Notes: generated from the sequence alone by a model not told the origin. A stretch of DNA of 64,000 nt from Bacillota bacterium (GCA_023391835.1 JAEWAE010000057.1:3892-67891), one strand, 5' to 3'; shown: positions 51,636 to 61,027, counted from the first letter of the stretch. Made by a program: numbers and translations.

Positions 51636-52577
51636 ATGCCAGGCGTCAAATTGGAAATAACCGAATACAAGAATTTTGGAAAATGTCTGAAACTTTCCAA
51701 TGGAATTATTGAAGCACTCGTCACCGTCGACGTGGGGCCCCGCATTATCCGATTCGCCTTCCCCGGCGGGGAAAATTTCCTGCACGAAGACATCGGACGC
51801 GAATCCGTCACATCCGGCGACGTGATCGAGGATGTGTTCGGCAAAGGTTCCAAGTGCGAGCTTTATGGCGGCCACCGCCTGTGGCTCAGCCCGGAAGACA
51901 TGCCCCTTACCTATTACCCCGACAACGACAAGGTGGTCTGGCACGAGATCCCCGGCGGGGTGGAACTCATTCCTCCGGCCCAGCGGGTCAACGAAGTCCA
52001 GTACCGCATCGAGGTCGTCATGTCGGCGGACAAGCCCCGCCTGCACGTCGGGCATTTCATCCAAAACATCGGCCAGAGCACCAAACGGCGGGCCGCCTGG
52101 GCGCTGACGCTGCTGGCGCAGGGCGGGCTGGAGGTCGTGCCCCAGCCGCTGCATGACACGGGGCTGCTGGCCAACCGGGTGCTTTCCCTCTGGCCCTATT
52201 CCGACATGTCGGACAGCCGGGTCTATTGGGGCAAGAAATTTATCTCCCTGCGGCAGGACCCGGGCATCCGCAGCAAATTCAAATTCGGCATCAACAATCT
52301 GCGCGGATGGGCCTCCTACTTCAACCACGGCGGCATGTTAGTCAAAAAGTATGAGTGCAACCCGGGCGGGAATTACCCCGACTACGGCACCTCGTTCGAG
52401 ACTTTTACCAACAATCTCATCATGGAAATGGAAAGTCTCGGCGAGCTGGTGGACATAACCCCCGGCAGCACCATCTATCACGGGGAGGAATGGTCGCTTT
52501 TCGACCATGTGGAGCGCCCTGCGCCGGACGATGAGCAGACGATGGAAACTCTGACCCGGCTTTACATCGAGAAGTGA
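51636..52577 (+). CDS. Galactose-mutarotase-like beta-sandwich protein (DUF4380-like)
   Basis: A 313-residue protein with the pattern of the aldose 1-epimerase/galactose mutarotase-like superfamily: an early LSNGIIEALVTVDVGPRIIRFAFPGGENFLHED (the GPRI-RF-F entry strands), YGGHRLWLSPED, and HFIQNIGQSTKRRAAWALTLLAQGG; it resembles DUF4380 proteins. The catalytic His/Glu pair of true mutarotases is not evident to me. ATG 51636 with AAAGGGG upstream; a GTG three codons earlier is the alternative. It starts 16 bases after tmcAL and may be co-transcribed. Ligand unknown; a carbohydrate is likely. Confidence 0.65.
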   Translation: MPGVKLEITEYKNFGKCLKLSNGIIEALVTVDVGPRIIRFAFPGGENFLHEDIGRESVTSGDVIEDVFGKGSKCELYGGHRLWLSPEDMPLTYYPDNDKVVWHEIPGGVELIPPAQRVNEVQYRIEVVMSADKPRLHVGHFIQNIGQSTKRRAAWALTLLAQGGLEVVPQPLHDTGLLANRVLSLWPYSDMSDSRVYWGKKFISLRQDPGIRSKFKFGINNLRGWASYFNHGGMLVKKYECNPGGNYPDYGTSFETFTNNLIMEMESLGELVDITPGSTIYHGEEWSLFDHVERPAPDDEQTMETLTRLYIEK

Positions 52578-52657
52578 ACCGACGGGCCGGCTGCAATCCG
52601 GCCCATCTTTTTTACGCAAAGGGCGCGGGGACGCAGATCCCCGCCCCGGACGAGAGG

Positions 52658-53149
52658 ATGATCAAACGGGTGAAAATTCTGGTGGACGCCGACGCCTGCC
52701 CGGTGAAGGCGATCGTGGTGCGGCTGGCACGGGTACGGCGTATCCCGGTGTGGATGTTTATCGACACCAGCCATCTGATCGACGACGGCTATTCCCGCGT
52801 CTTTACGGTGGATAAGGCCCGCGACTCGGCGGATTTCGCGCTGGTGGCCCGGGCGGAGCGGGGCGACGTGGTGGTCACGCAGGATTACGGCCTGGCCGCC
52901 ATGGCCATGAGCCGGGGTTGCCGGGTGCTCAACCAGGATGGGCTCGTATTCGGCGGCGACAACATCGGCGCGCTGCTGGAAAGCCGGGCCGCGGCGGCAC
53001 GTTACCGCCGTGCCGGCGGGCGCACCCGCGGCCCGGCCCCCCGCACCCGGCGGCAGGACCGGGATTTCGAGGCGGCGCTGACGGCGCTGCTGGCCGGCGG
53101 CACAGAGCCGGCACACACCGCACCCCAGGACGGAGGCAATGCATTATGA
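52658..53149 (+). CDS. YaiI/YqxD family protein (DUF188)
   Basis: A 163-residue protein of the DUF188 family. The N-terminal motif ILVDADACPVK, the DTSHLIDDGYSRVFTVDKARDSADFALV block and TQDYGLAAMAMSRG place it in the PIN-like nuclease clan, with conserved aspartates (DADA, D-A-D) that would hold metal; activity is unproven in the family. Start ATG 52658 sits close to GAGAGG; GTG at 52670 is a plausible alternative. The C-terminal 35 residues are Arg/Pro-rich and variable. Its stop overlaps the next start (ATGA). Confidence 0.85.
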   Translation: MIKRVKILVDADACPVKAIVVRLARVRRIPVWMFIDTSHLIDDGYSRVFTVDKARDSADFALVARAERGDVVVTQDYGLAAMAMSRGCRVLNQDGLVFGGDNIGALLESRAAAARYRRAGGRTRGPAPRTRRQDRDFEAALTALLAGGTEPAHTAPQDGGNAL

Positions 53150-54045
53150 AATATGTGACCTATGAATCGGACGGCTTGGAACATCCGGGCCTGCTCACCG
53201 CAGCCGGCGTCGTCGATGCCGATACGCTGCTCACCGGCGCGGGGCTGCCCGCCGCCGGCTCCCTGACCGGCCTGATCCGCCGCCTGGCGGACGGAAGCAT
53301 CCCGGCCGGATTCTTTTCCCGCCCCATGCCGGTGGGGTGCGGAGTGCTCCCTCTGACCGCCGTGCGGCTGTTGGCCCCTATCCCCCGCCCGGCACGGAAT
53401 ATTTTCTGCCTGGGCAAGAACTACGCCAAGCACGCAGTGGAAGTGAAAATGACCCGGCTTTCGGGCACCGGCGTGCCGCAGTACCCCATCTATTTCACCA
53501 AGATTGCCAACCCCGCGGTGCCCGACGGCGGCACCGTGCACTTTCCCCCCCGGCTGACCCGATGCCTGGATTATGAGGCGGAGCTCGCCTTTGTCATCGG
53601 GCGGGAGGGGCGGCATATCGACCCCGCCCGGGCGGAGGATTACATTTTCGGCTACACGATTCTGAACGATATTTCGGCCCGGGACGTGCAGGCCCGCCAC
53701 GAGCAGTGGTTCAAAGGCAAAAACTTCGACACCTTCTGCCCCATGGGGCCCTGTCTGGTGGGCCGGGATGAGATTCCCTTCCCGGTGGAGCTGGATATCA
53801 CCGGCCGGGTCAACGGCGAAGTGCGCCAGCATGACAACACCCGGCATTTCATCTTCGACATCCCCACCATACTGGCCGATCTTTCCGACGGGCTGACCCT
53901 CGAGCCGGGGGATATCATCAGCACCGGCACGCCCGCCGGCGTGGGCGCGGGCTTTGATCCGCCCCGGTTTCTCAAAGACGGCGACACGGTGGAATGCGAA
54001 ATCGATAAAATCGGCTCACTGCACGTCATGATTAAGGCCGACTGA
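53146..54045 (+). CDS. Fumarylacetoacetate hydrolase (FAH)-family protein
   Basis: A 299-residue FAH-family enzyme. The catalytic domain starts at about residue 85 (NIFCLGKNYAKH) and holds the metal ligands in DYEAELAFVIG (two Glu) and NDISARDVQ (Asp), with the substrate-binding KGKNFDTFCPMGPCLV and STGTPAGVG motifs. Relatives include 2-hydroxyhepta-2,4-dienedioate isomerase, fumarylpyruvase and acylpyruvase (FAHD1-like oxaloacetate decarboxylase); substrate cannot be chosen. ATG after GGAGG, overlapping DUF188 by 4 bases, so the two are coupled. An FAH terminator follows. Confidence 0.85.
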   Translation: MKYVTYESDGLEHPGLLTAAGVVDADTLLTGAGLPAAGSLTGLIRRLADGSIPAGFFSRPMPVGCGVLPLTAVRLLAPIPRPARNIFCLGKNYAKHAVEVKMTRLSGTGVPQYPIYFTKIANPAVPDGGTVHFPPRLTRCLDYEAELAFVIGREGRHIDPARAEDYIFGYTILNDISARDVQARHEQWFKGKNFDTFCPMGPCLVGRDEIPFPVELDITGRVNGEVRQHDNTRHFIFDIPTILADLSDGLTLEPGDIISTGTPAGVGAGFDPPRFLKDGDTVECEIDKIGSLHVMIKAD

Positions 54046-54072
54046 GCTGCGGCCCGCAGCATGCGGATAGGC

Positions 54073-54113
54073 AAACGGCGCCCGGGCGGGGTCACCCGCG
54101 CGGGCGCCGTTTT
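54073..54113. terminator. Terminator between the FAH gene and mfd
   Basis: AAACGGCGCCCG/CGGGCGCCGTTTT arms with inner GCGGG/CCCGC pairing and TTTT on the plus side; the convergent mfd gene ends 25 bases further on. Confidence 0.85.
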
Positions 54114-54137
54114 GTGTGCCGTCAATCCCGGATTTTT

Positions 54138-57100
54138 TCAGCGTCCGGCTGCCTGCTCACCGGCCTGGGAAGCGGCGTCTTTCGCCGTGCGCAGAATATC
54201 GAGCGTTTCGCGCATGGTATCCAGCGGCGTCTGGCCGGGTTTGATCTTGACCGAAATATAGGGCTTCTGGCCCGCGTTGACCATCACCCGACCGCGCAGC
54301 CGGGCCACCAGCGCGGAAACTGCCTGAAAATCCACATGCTCGGGGTAAAAGAGCAGCGCCTCGCCCCGTTGGGCGATCTCGCCGATGCCCAGCCCGGCGG
54401 CGGTGTTGCGCAGCAGCGCCACATCCACCAGACTCTTGACGGCCGGCGGCAGATCGCCGAAGCGGTCGATCAGCTCGTCGATGACGTCGGACATATCCTC
54501 CGGCGTGTGGATGTCGGCGATGCGGCGGTAAATTTCCAGCCGCTGGCCGGCGTTGGCGATATATTCTTCCGGAATATGGGCGGTCACCTGCACGTCCACC
54601 ATGCACTCAGCGGCCGTGGCGGGCTTTTCACCCTTTTCTTCCAGCACCGCATCGTTGAGCAGACGCAGATACATGTCGTAGCCTACGGACTCCATATGGC
54701 CGTGCTGCTGAGCGCCCAAAATATTGCCCGCGCCGCGGATTTCCAGGTCGCGCATGGCGATCTGGAAGCCTGCGCCGAACTCGGTGAATTCCCGGATGGC
54801 CGAAAGGCGCTTGGTGGCGATGTCACTGAGCGCCTTGCCCCGGCGGAAGGTAAAATAGGCGAAGGCCCGGCGGGCGGAGCGGCCCACCCGGCCGCGGATC
54901 TGGTGGAGCTGCGAAAGACCCATGCGGTCGGCATCCTCGATGATGAGCGTGTTGCAGTTGGATACATCCACGCCTGTCTCGATGATGGTGGTGCACACCA
55001 GCACGTCGATTTCGTTATTGAGCAGCCGTTCCCACACCACCGACAGTTTATCTTCTTCCATCTTGCCATGGGCGATGCCGATGCGGGCATCCGGCACGAG
55101 CTGGTGGATGCGGTGGGCCGTCAGTTCGATAGTCTCGACCCGGTTGTGCAGGTAATAGACCTGGCCGCCCCGGCGCAGCTCCCGCCGGATGGCGTCGCCG
55201 ATGAGGCCCCAATCGTGCTCGAGCACGTAGGTCTGCACGGGGTGACGGTCCTGAGGGGCCTCCTCAATGACCGACATGTCGCGGATGCCGGAAAGCGCCA
55301 TGTTGAGCGTACGCGGGATAGGCGTGGCGCTGAGAGTCAGCACATCCACGTTGCGAAACATATCCTTGAGCTTTTCCTTCTGGGCCACGCCGAAACGCTG
55401 CTCCTCGTCGACGATCACAAGCCCGAGTTTGCGGAAACGCACATCTTTCTGCACCAGGCGGTGAGTGCCGACGATAATGTCGATTTCCCCCCGGCCCAGC
55501 CGGTGGAGGATATCTTCCTGCTGCTTGGGCGAGCGGAAGCGGGAAAGCAGTTCCACCTTGACGGGGAAACTTTCAAATCTTTTGCTGATGGTCTGGTAGT
55601 GTTGCCACGCGAGGATGGTCGTCGGCACCAGCAAGGCGCACTGATAGCCGGCCTCCAGGCACTTGAACGCGGCCCGGAGAGCTACCTCCGTCTTGCCGAA
55701 ACCCACATCGCCGCAGAGCAGTCTGTCCATCGGGCAGGCTTTTTCCATATCCGCTTTGATCTCCGCGGCGCAGCGCAATTGGTCGCCTGTTTCGTCGTAC
55801 TCAAAGCGGTCCTCAAAACTTTGCTGCATATCGTCGTCATCGGGGAAGGCGATGCCCTTGACCTGCTGCCGGGCGGCATAGAGGGCGATGAGCTCCTTGG
55901 CCATATCCTTGACGGCGGAGCGCACGCGGGATTTGGCTTTCTGCCACTCGCTGCCGCCCATTTTGTTGAGCCGCACCGCCCCGTCATCCCGGGCACCGAT
56001 ATATTTGGAGACCAGATCCAGCTGGGTCACGGGCACATAGAGCGTGTCGCTGCCGGCATAGCGGATCTTAATATAATCCTTGACGATGCCCTGGACTTCC
56101 AGTTTCTGAATGCCCTCGTAAATGCCGATGCCGTGGGCCGAGTGGACCACATAATCCCCCGGCGTCAGCTCCGCAAGATTGCGGATACGCTCCCCGGGCT
56201 TATGCTTCCGGGCGCGCATTCGTCCTGCCGCCGCGGGTGTGCCGCCATAGGTGAGCACCAGAAAGCGGAGCGCCGGGTACTCGAAACCGGCGGAAAAACG
56301 CCCCGGCACCACCAGCACTTCCCCCTTGGCGGGTGGCTTGGTCTCTTCTCCGGGCGGTAAAACCCGGGCCGGAATCTGCTGTTCCCGCAGGTCGTGGGCC
56401 AGCGTCTCGCAGCTGCGGCCGGTGCCGGCGGCCACGACGGCGCTGCCTCCTTCCCGGATATGGGGGGCCAGGTCCTCCAGCAGCACCTTGAGCCCGCCGC
56501 CCCAGACTGCCAGCTGCCGCACGGTGAAGGAGCAGGTGAAGCGCACGTCGGTCTCATAGGCGGAGCGGGCAAAAGTCTCGAGATAGACTGCGCCCCGGTT
56601 TTCATATTCCGTGAGCATCCGTGGCCAGTCGATATAAAAGCGGTCCAGCCCGCGGCAGAACATGCCCTCTTCCAGCAGGGCGGAAATATCCTCCCCATGC
56701 TGCCAGAGGGTGTGTTTGGCACGCTCGTGGACGCGGGATTCTTCGCTGACGAAAAGAAGCGAGTCCCCCGCGTAATCATAAAGGGTGGCGGGCTTATCGT
56801 AGCACAGCCCGAGATACCGGTCCAGCGCCGCGGGCTCGGCACCGCCGCCCAGCAGTTCCAAATCGGTCTGGAAGCTTTGCTGCGCCTTGGGGGCCACTTT
56901 GCCGAATTTGCCCGTCAGAATACTGCCGATGCCCTCGGCCAGCGCGTGGGAGGATGGGAAAAGCACCTCCCGCGCCGGGGTGATGGTCACCGCTTCCACC
57001 GGGTCGGTGCGCCGCTGGGTCTCGGTCTCGAAAAAGGTCATGGAGTCGATTTCGTCGCCCCAGAATTCCGCCCGTACCGGATGATCGGCGTCGGTGGGGA

Positions 57101-57647
57101 AAAAGTCGAGGATGCCGCCGCGCAGGGCAAACTGGCCGCTGCCATCCACCTGGTCGCAGCGGCGGTAACCGGCGGCAAGCAGCGCTTCCACCGCCCGCGC
57201 GGGGGAAATCGACATCCCCTGCCGGATTTCCACGCTCGAGGCCCGATAGCGCGCGGGCGGAATGGTCAGCTGCATGGCAGCGTCGGCGCAGGTCACCACG
57301 GCGGCGTAATCGCCCGTGAGCATGCGGCCGAATATGCGCAGCCGCTCATGCTCGTATTCCCGCGAAACGCCCTCCACCGGGCGCAGCGTCAGGTCGCGGG
57401 AGGGGAAAAAGTATACTCCCCCGCCGAAAAGCATGTCGAGATCCATGCACATGCGGGAAGCCTGCTGCTCGTCGGCAGCCAGCACCAGCGCCCGTCGTTT
57501 CACCCGCCGGCACAGGGAAAATATCAGGTGCGCCTTGTGCACGTCGGGCAGGCCCGAGACGGCCGCCGGCAGCCGACGGTCGGCCACCGCCGCGCAGAGG
57601 GTGCGGTATTCTTCCAACGGATCGAGAATGTGTGTAAAGAAATCCAA
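54138..57647 (-). CDS. mfd: Transcription-repair coupling factor Mfd
   Basis: DNA translocase that removes stalled RNA polymerase and recruits UvrA; 1169 residues. Order: UvrB-homology region, polymerase-interacting CarD-like domain (GDYVVHSAHGIGIYEGI, about residues 495-560), RecG-like motor with P-loop GDVGFGKTE (K652) and DEEQ (747-750), and the C-terminal autoinhibitory domain. The start is TTG at 57647: GGAAG lies 7 bases upstream and the protein then opens DFFTHILDPLEEY; the only ATG upstream would overlap pth by 53 bases. Five bases separate it from the pth stop, so translation is probably coupled. Confidence 0.95.
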   Translation of the reverse strand: MDFFTHILDPLEEYRTLCAAVADRRLPAAVSGLPDVHKAHLIFSLCRRVKRRALVLAADEQQASRMCMDLDMLFGGGVYFFPSRDLTLRPVEGVSREYEHERLRIFGRMLTGDYAAVVTCADAAMQLTIPPARYRASSVEIRQGMSISPARAVEALLAAGYRRCDQVDGSGQFALRGGILDFFPTDADHPVRAEFWGDEIDSMTFFETETQRRTDPVEAVTITPAREVLFPSSHALAEGIGSILTGKFGKVAPKAQQSFQTDLELLGGGAEPAALDRYLGLCYDKPATLYDYAGDSLLFVSEESRVHERAKHTLWQHGEDISALLEEGMFCRGLDRFYIDWPRMLTEYENRGAVYLETFARSAYETDVRFTCSFTVRQLAVWGGGLKVLLEDLAPHIREGGSAVVAAGTGRSCETLAHDLREQQIPARVLPPGEETKPPAKGEVLVVPGRFSAGFEYPALRFLVLTYGGTPAAAGRMRARKHKPGERIRNLAELTPGDYVVHSAHGIGIYEGIQKLEVQGIVKDYIKIRYAGSDTLYVPVTQLDLVSKYIGARDDGAVRLNKMGGSEWQKAKSRVRSAVKDMAKELIALYAARQQVKGIAFPDDDDMQQSFEDRFEYDETGDQLRCAAEIKADMEKACPMDRLLCGDVGFGKTEVALRAAFKCLEAGYQCALLVPTTILAWQHYQTISKRFESFPVKVELLSRFRSPKQQEDILHRLGRGEIDIIVGTHRLVQKDVRFRKLGLVIVDEEQRFGVAQKEKLKDMFRNVDVLTLSATPIPRTLNMALSGIRDMSVIEEAPQDRHPVQTYVLEHDWGLIGDAIRRELRRGGQVYYLHNRVETIELTAHRIHQLVPDARIGIAHGKMEEDKLSVVWERLLNNEIDVLVCTTIIETGVDVSNCNTLIIEDADRMGLSQLHQIRGRVGRSARRAFAYFTFRRGKALSDIATKRLSAIREFTEFGAGFQIAMRDLEIRGAGNILGAQQHGHMESVGYDMYLRLLNDAVLEEKGEKPATAAECMVDVQVTAHIPEEYIANAGQRLEIYRRIADIHTPEDMSDVIDELIDRFGDLPPAVKSLVDVALLRNTAAGLGIGEIAQRGEALLFYPEHVDFQAVSALVARLRGRVMVNAGQKPYISVKIKPGQTPLDTMRETLDILRTAKDAASQAGEQAAGR

Positions 57648-57651
57648 TTCA

Positions 57652-58347
57652 TCACTTCCGGTTCCGGGCAGCGCTTTCGTCGGGGCGCCCCGGCTGCTGC
57701 CCACTTGCGGCCGGGTCGGCGTTATAGCGGTTCATGGCGTCGGCAACGCCATGGTCGACAATGTCGACAGCGGCCTGCCCCGCACGCGCGAGCGCGTCGG
57801 CAAACAGCAGCTGCTTCTCTTTGGGCACACGGCCCAGCACCCACTCGGCCAGATCGTAATCCCGCCGCGGCTTGGGGTCGACCCCGATGCGCACGCGCGG
57901 GAAAACATCCGTCCCGGTCAGATAGATGATGTTTTTCAGCCCGTTGTGGCCGCCGGCAGAGCCCTTGCCCCGCACCCGCAGCCGCCCGACGGGCAGATCG
58001 ATGTCGTCGACCAATACGATGACCCGCTCCATGGGGAGCTTATAGAATTCGGCCGCGTCGCGCACCGACTCGCCGCTGAGATTCATAAACGTCTGGGGTT
58101 TGAGCAGCAGCGCCCGACGGCCGGCGACCTCGGCCATGCCGTAAAGGGCCTTGAAGCCGATGCGGTCGACCTTTGCCTCCAGCCGGGCGGCCAGACCGTC
58201 CAGCGCCATGAAGCCGGCGTTATGGCGGGTGCCGTCATACCGGTCGCCCGGGTTGCCCAGCCCTACGATCATGAATTCCGGCGGGCCGCCGGGCGGCGTC
58301 CTGTTTTTTCCGATGAGTGCGAAAAGGCTGTCGAGTGTGGATGCCAT
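57652..58347 (-). CDS. pth: Peptidyl-tRNA hydrolase
   Basis: Cleaves peptidyl-tRNA released from ribosomes; 231 residues, longer than the usual 185-195. Family motifs GLGNPGDRYDGTRHNAGF with the catalytic histidine, LLKPQTFMNLSGESV and GKGSAGGHNGLKNI are complete. An N-terminal extension of about 25 residues (ASTLDSLFALIGKNRTPPGG) precedes the normal start, and a tail of about 30 follows. ATG 58347 has an excellent GGAGGTAACGC site; an internal ATG at residue 26 lacks one, so the extension is probably real. Third gene of glmU-prs-pth-mfd. Confidence 0.93.
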   Translation of the reverse strand: MASTLDSLFALIGKNRTPPGGPPEFMIVGLGNPGDRYDGTRHNAGFMALDGLAARLEAKVDRIGFKALYGMAEVAGRRALLLKPQTFMNLSGESVRDAAEFYKLPMERVIVLVDDIDLPVGRLRVRGKGSAGGHNGLKNIIYLTGTDVFPRVRIGVDPKPRRDYDLAEWVLGRVPKEKQLLFADALARAGQAAVDIVDHGVADAMNRYNADPAASGQQPGRPDESAARNRK

Positions 58348-58382
58348 GCGTTACCTCCGGGTCAGCTGACAGAGGCCCGTTT

Positions 58383-59342
58383 TCAGTCAAACAGAGTGGA
58401 AATGGGTTTGTCCTCATAGATGCGGTCGATGGCCTCGGCGAAAACCGGCGCCACCGGCAGCGTGACGATCTTGTCGATCTGCTTCTCGGGCGGTACGGCG
58501 ATGGTGTCGAGCAGCAGCACCTCTTTGATGCAGCTGGACCGCAGCCGTTCCACCGCGGGGCCGGAAAGCACGCCGTGGGTGGCGCAGGCATAGACTTCCT
58601 TCGCGCCGCCGATGTCGATCAGCGCCTGAGCCGCATTGGTCAGGGTGCCGGCGGTGTCGATGACGTCATCCACCAGAATGACGCGTTTGCCCCGCACGTC
58701 GCCGATGATATTCATCACTTCGCTGACGTTTGCCTTCTGGCGGCGTTTGTCGATGATGGCAAGCGGCGCGTCAAAACGCTGGGCGAAATTGCGGGCTCGG
58801 GTCACCGACCCCAGGTCGGGGGAAACCACGACCACGTTCTGCCGCTCGTCGGCAAATTTTTGCGTGTAATACGGCACCATGAACGGCACGCCGAGCATAT
58901 GATCCACCGGAATGTTGAAAAAGCCCTGAATCTGCGGCGCGTGCAGATCCATGGTGAGCACTCGGTCGGCCCCCGCCGCCGTGATCAGATCGGCCACGAG
59001 CTTGGCGGAAATGGGATCGCGGGCCTTGGCCTTGCGGTCCTGCCGCGCGTAGCCATAATAGGGGATGACGGCGGTGATACGCCCGGCGGACGCCCGTTTG
59101 AAAGCGTCGAGCAGGATCAGCAGCTCCATCAGGTTGTCATTGACCGGCGCGCAGGTGGACTGCACGACGAATACGTCGGAGCCGCGCACCGACTCCTTGA
59201 TCGAGACGGAAATTTCCCCGTCGCTGAAGGTGCCGACTTCCGCCTGCCCCAGCGGCAAACCCAGGGTCGCGGCGATCTGCCGGGCCACATTCGGGTTGGA
59301 GTTGCCGGTGAATATTTTGATATCCTTTCCGTGGAGGTTCAT
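58383..59342 (-). CDS. prs: Ribose-phosphate pyrophosphokinase
   Basis: Makes PRPP from ribose 5-phosphate and ATP; 319 residues, class I. Motifs: KIFTGNSNPNVARQIA, FVVQSTCAPVNDNLMELLILLDAFKRASAGRITAVIPYYGYARQDRK, the flexible-loop region and PRPP-binding RVILVDDVIDTAGTL. ATG after AAAGGAAAGG. Second gene of glmU-prs-pth-mfd, an order shared with Bacillus (gcaD-prs-ctc-pth-mfd) but without ctc. Confidence 0.97.
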   Translation of the reverse strand: MNLHGKDIKIFTGNSNPNVARQIAATLGLPLGQAEVGTFSDGEISVSIKESVRGSDVFVVQSTCAPVNDNLMELLILLDAFKRASAGRITAVIPYYGYARQDRKAKARDPISAKLVADLITAAGADRVLTMDLHAPQIQGFFNIPVDHMLGVPFMVPYYTQKFADERQNVVVVSPDLGSVTRARNFAQRFDAPLAIIDKRRQKANVSEVMNIIGDVRGKRVILVDDVIDTAGTLTNAAQALIDIGGAKEVYACATHGVLSGPAVERLRSSCIKEVLLLDTIAVPPEKQIDKIVTLPVAPVFAEAIDRIYEDKPISTLFD

Positions 59343-59408
59343 GGAGTAAATCGTCCTTTCCTTTTATATCCCGTTTCTATCCCGTCCGCTTATATACCGT
59401 CCGCGCGG

Positions 59409-60788
59409 TCAATCCTTCGGCGGGCGGCGGCGGGTCACCCAGCCCTCTATATTCTGCTGGCGGGCACGGCCCACGCCCAGCGCGTCGTCGGGCACGTCCT
59501 TTGTGATGGTGGAGCCCGCGGCGGTGTAGGCCCGCCGGCCTACCGTCACCGGCGCCACCAGATTGGTGTTGCAGCCGATGAAAGCGTCGTCACCGACCGT
59601 CGTGCGGTATTTTTTCACCCCGTCATAATTGGAAGTAATGCAGCCGCAGCCGAAATTAACCCGGCTGCCCACATCCGAATCCCCCACATAGGTCAGATGG
59701 GGCACCTTGGAGCCGACGCCGATTTCGGAATTTTTAATTTCGACAAAGTCGCCCACGTGCACTTTTTCGTGCAGCAGGGTGTTGGGCCGGATATGCACGA
59801 ACGGCCCGACGGTGACGCCATCCTCGATGCGGGAATGGTAGGCCTGAGAGGCGTTGAAACGGATGCCGTTGCTGAAGGTGCAATCCTCGATGAGGCTGCC
59901 CGGGCCGACGACGCAGCCCTCCCCGATGACGGTCCGGCCCCGGATAATGGTGCCGGGCAGGATCTCGGTGTCGCAGCCGATGCGCACATCCGGCCCGATG
60001 AGCACGCCGGCGTCGTTCGGCACCGACACGCCGTCTTCCCGCATGAGGCGCTGAAGCACCCGGCGGCGGGCGATCTCGTTGAGAGCGGCCAGCTGCACCC
60101 GGTCGTTGGCACCCGCCGTCACGGCCATATCCTCCACGGCAAAACCGTCGGTCTTTTCGCCCGACGCACCGACGACGGCCACCGCGTCGGTCAGATAATA
60201 CTCGCCCTGGGCGTTGCCGTTGCGGATGGCCGGCAGTGCGCGCAGCAGCGTCTCGGTGCGAAACCAGTAAGCTCCGGAGTTGATTTCCCGGATGGCAAGC
60301 TGCCGGGCGTCGGCATCTTTCTGCTCAACGATGCGCAGCACGCGCCGGTCGGAGCCGCGCACGATGCGGCCGTAGCCCGTGGGGTCGGGTGCGTTGGCCG
60401 TGATAACCGTCAGCGCGCACTCTTCCGCCCGATGATGGGCATAGGAATCGGCGATCACCTGCGGGGTGATGAAGGGTGCATCGCCGCAAAGCACCAGCAC
60501 GTCCTCCGGAGCTTCCCGACGCAGAAATGCCTCGGCCTGGCGCACCGCGTGGGCCGTACCCAGCCTTTCCGGCTGCACCACCGTTTCGCACCGGCCCTTC
60601 AGGTGTTCCCCGACCTCGTTGTCATCCGGCCCCACGACGGTACAGACGGACTCGATTCCAGCCCGGTCGACGGCGTCGAGCACCCAGTCGATCATCGGCT
60701 TGAACAGTACCTCCTGCATCACTTTGGACCGGCGGGACTTCATCCGCTTGCCCTTGCCGGCCGCCAGCACCACCGCTGCTGTCCGCAT
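59409..60788 (-). CDS. glmU: Bifunctional GlmU: N-acetylglucosamine-1-phosphate uridyltransferase / glucosamine-1-phosphate acetyltransferase
   Basis: Makes UDP-GlcNAc, precursor for peptidoglycan and other wall sugars; 459 residues. N-terminal pyrophosphorylase domain with AVVLAAGKGKRMKS (5-18) and LCGDAPFI; C-terminal left-handed beta-helix with hexapeptide repeats (IGPDVRIGCDTEILPGTIIRG...) and GCGCITSNYDGVKKYRT. ATG 60788 is chosen because GGAGGA lies 8 bases upstream; ATG 60794 is too close. Preceded by a leader of about 200 nt from a good promoter. First gene of glmU-prs-pth-mfd. Confidence 0.97.
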   Translation of the reverse strand: MRTAAVVLAAGKGKRMKSRRSKVMQEVLFKPMIDWVLDAVDRAGIESVCTVVGPDDNEVGEHLKGRCETVVQPERLGTAHAVRQAEAFLRREAPEDVLVLCGDAPFITPQVIADSYAHHRAEECALTVITANAPDPTGYGRIVRGSDRRVLRIVEQKDADARQLAIREINSGAYWFRTETLLRALPAIRNGNAQGEYYLTDAVAVVGASGEKTDGFAVEDMAVTAGANDRVQLAALNEIARRRVLQRLMREDGVSVPNDAGVLIGPDVRIGCDTEILPGTIIRGRTVIGEGCVVGPGSLIEDCTFSNGIRFNASQAYHSRIEDGVTVGPFVHIRPNTLLHEKVHVGDFVEIKNSEIGVGSKVPHLTYVGDSDVGSRVNFGCGCITSNYDGVKKYRTTVGDDAFIGCNTNLVAPVTVGRRAYTAAGSTITKDVPDDALGVGRARQQNIEGWVTRRRPPKD

Positions 60789-60998
60789 ATGCATTTCCTC
60801 CGTATTCTTCCAATGAATCGTTCTCTTATGATTCCGACCCTGCTTGCGGCAGCTCCGCTTCAAAACAGAGTGCCGATCGGATAACCCGCCTGTGCGCGGG
60901 TGCCAAAACGTCCCCGGCAGCTTTTAAATTGCTGCAGAGACAGGAATATCGCCGGAACGAGCCGTCCGCTCCCCCCGACGCAAAAAGGTCCTGCCCCA

Positions 60999-61027
60999 TT
61001 ATCGCAGTTTCCCCGCACAATTTCAAC
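60999..61027 (-). promoter_or_regulatory. glmU operon promoter
   Basis: Minus strand -35 TTGAAA, 17-base spacer, -10 GATAAT (5/6 each). Confidence 0.8.

Noticed and set aside
54114..56360. Open frame of about 750 codons on the plus strand opposite mfd
   Set aside because: Shadow of mfd created by high GC; composition is His/Arg/Ala/Gly-rich and lacks any recognisable domain.
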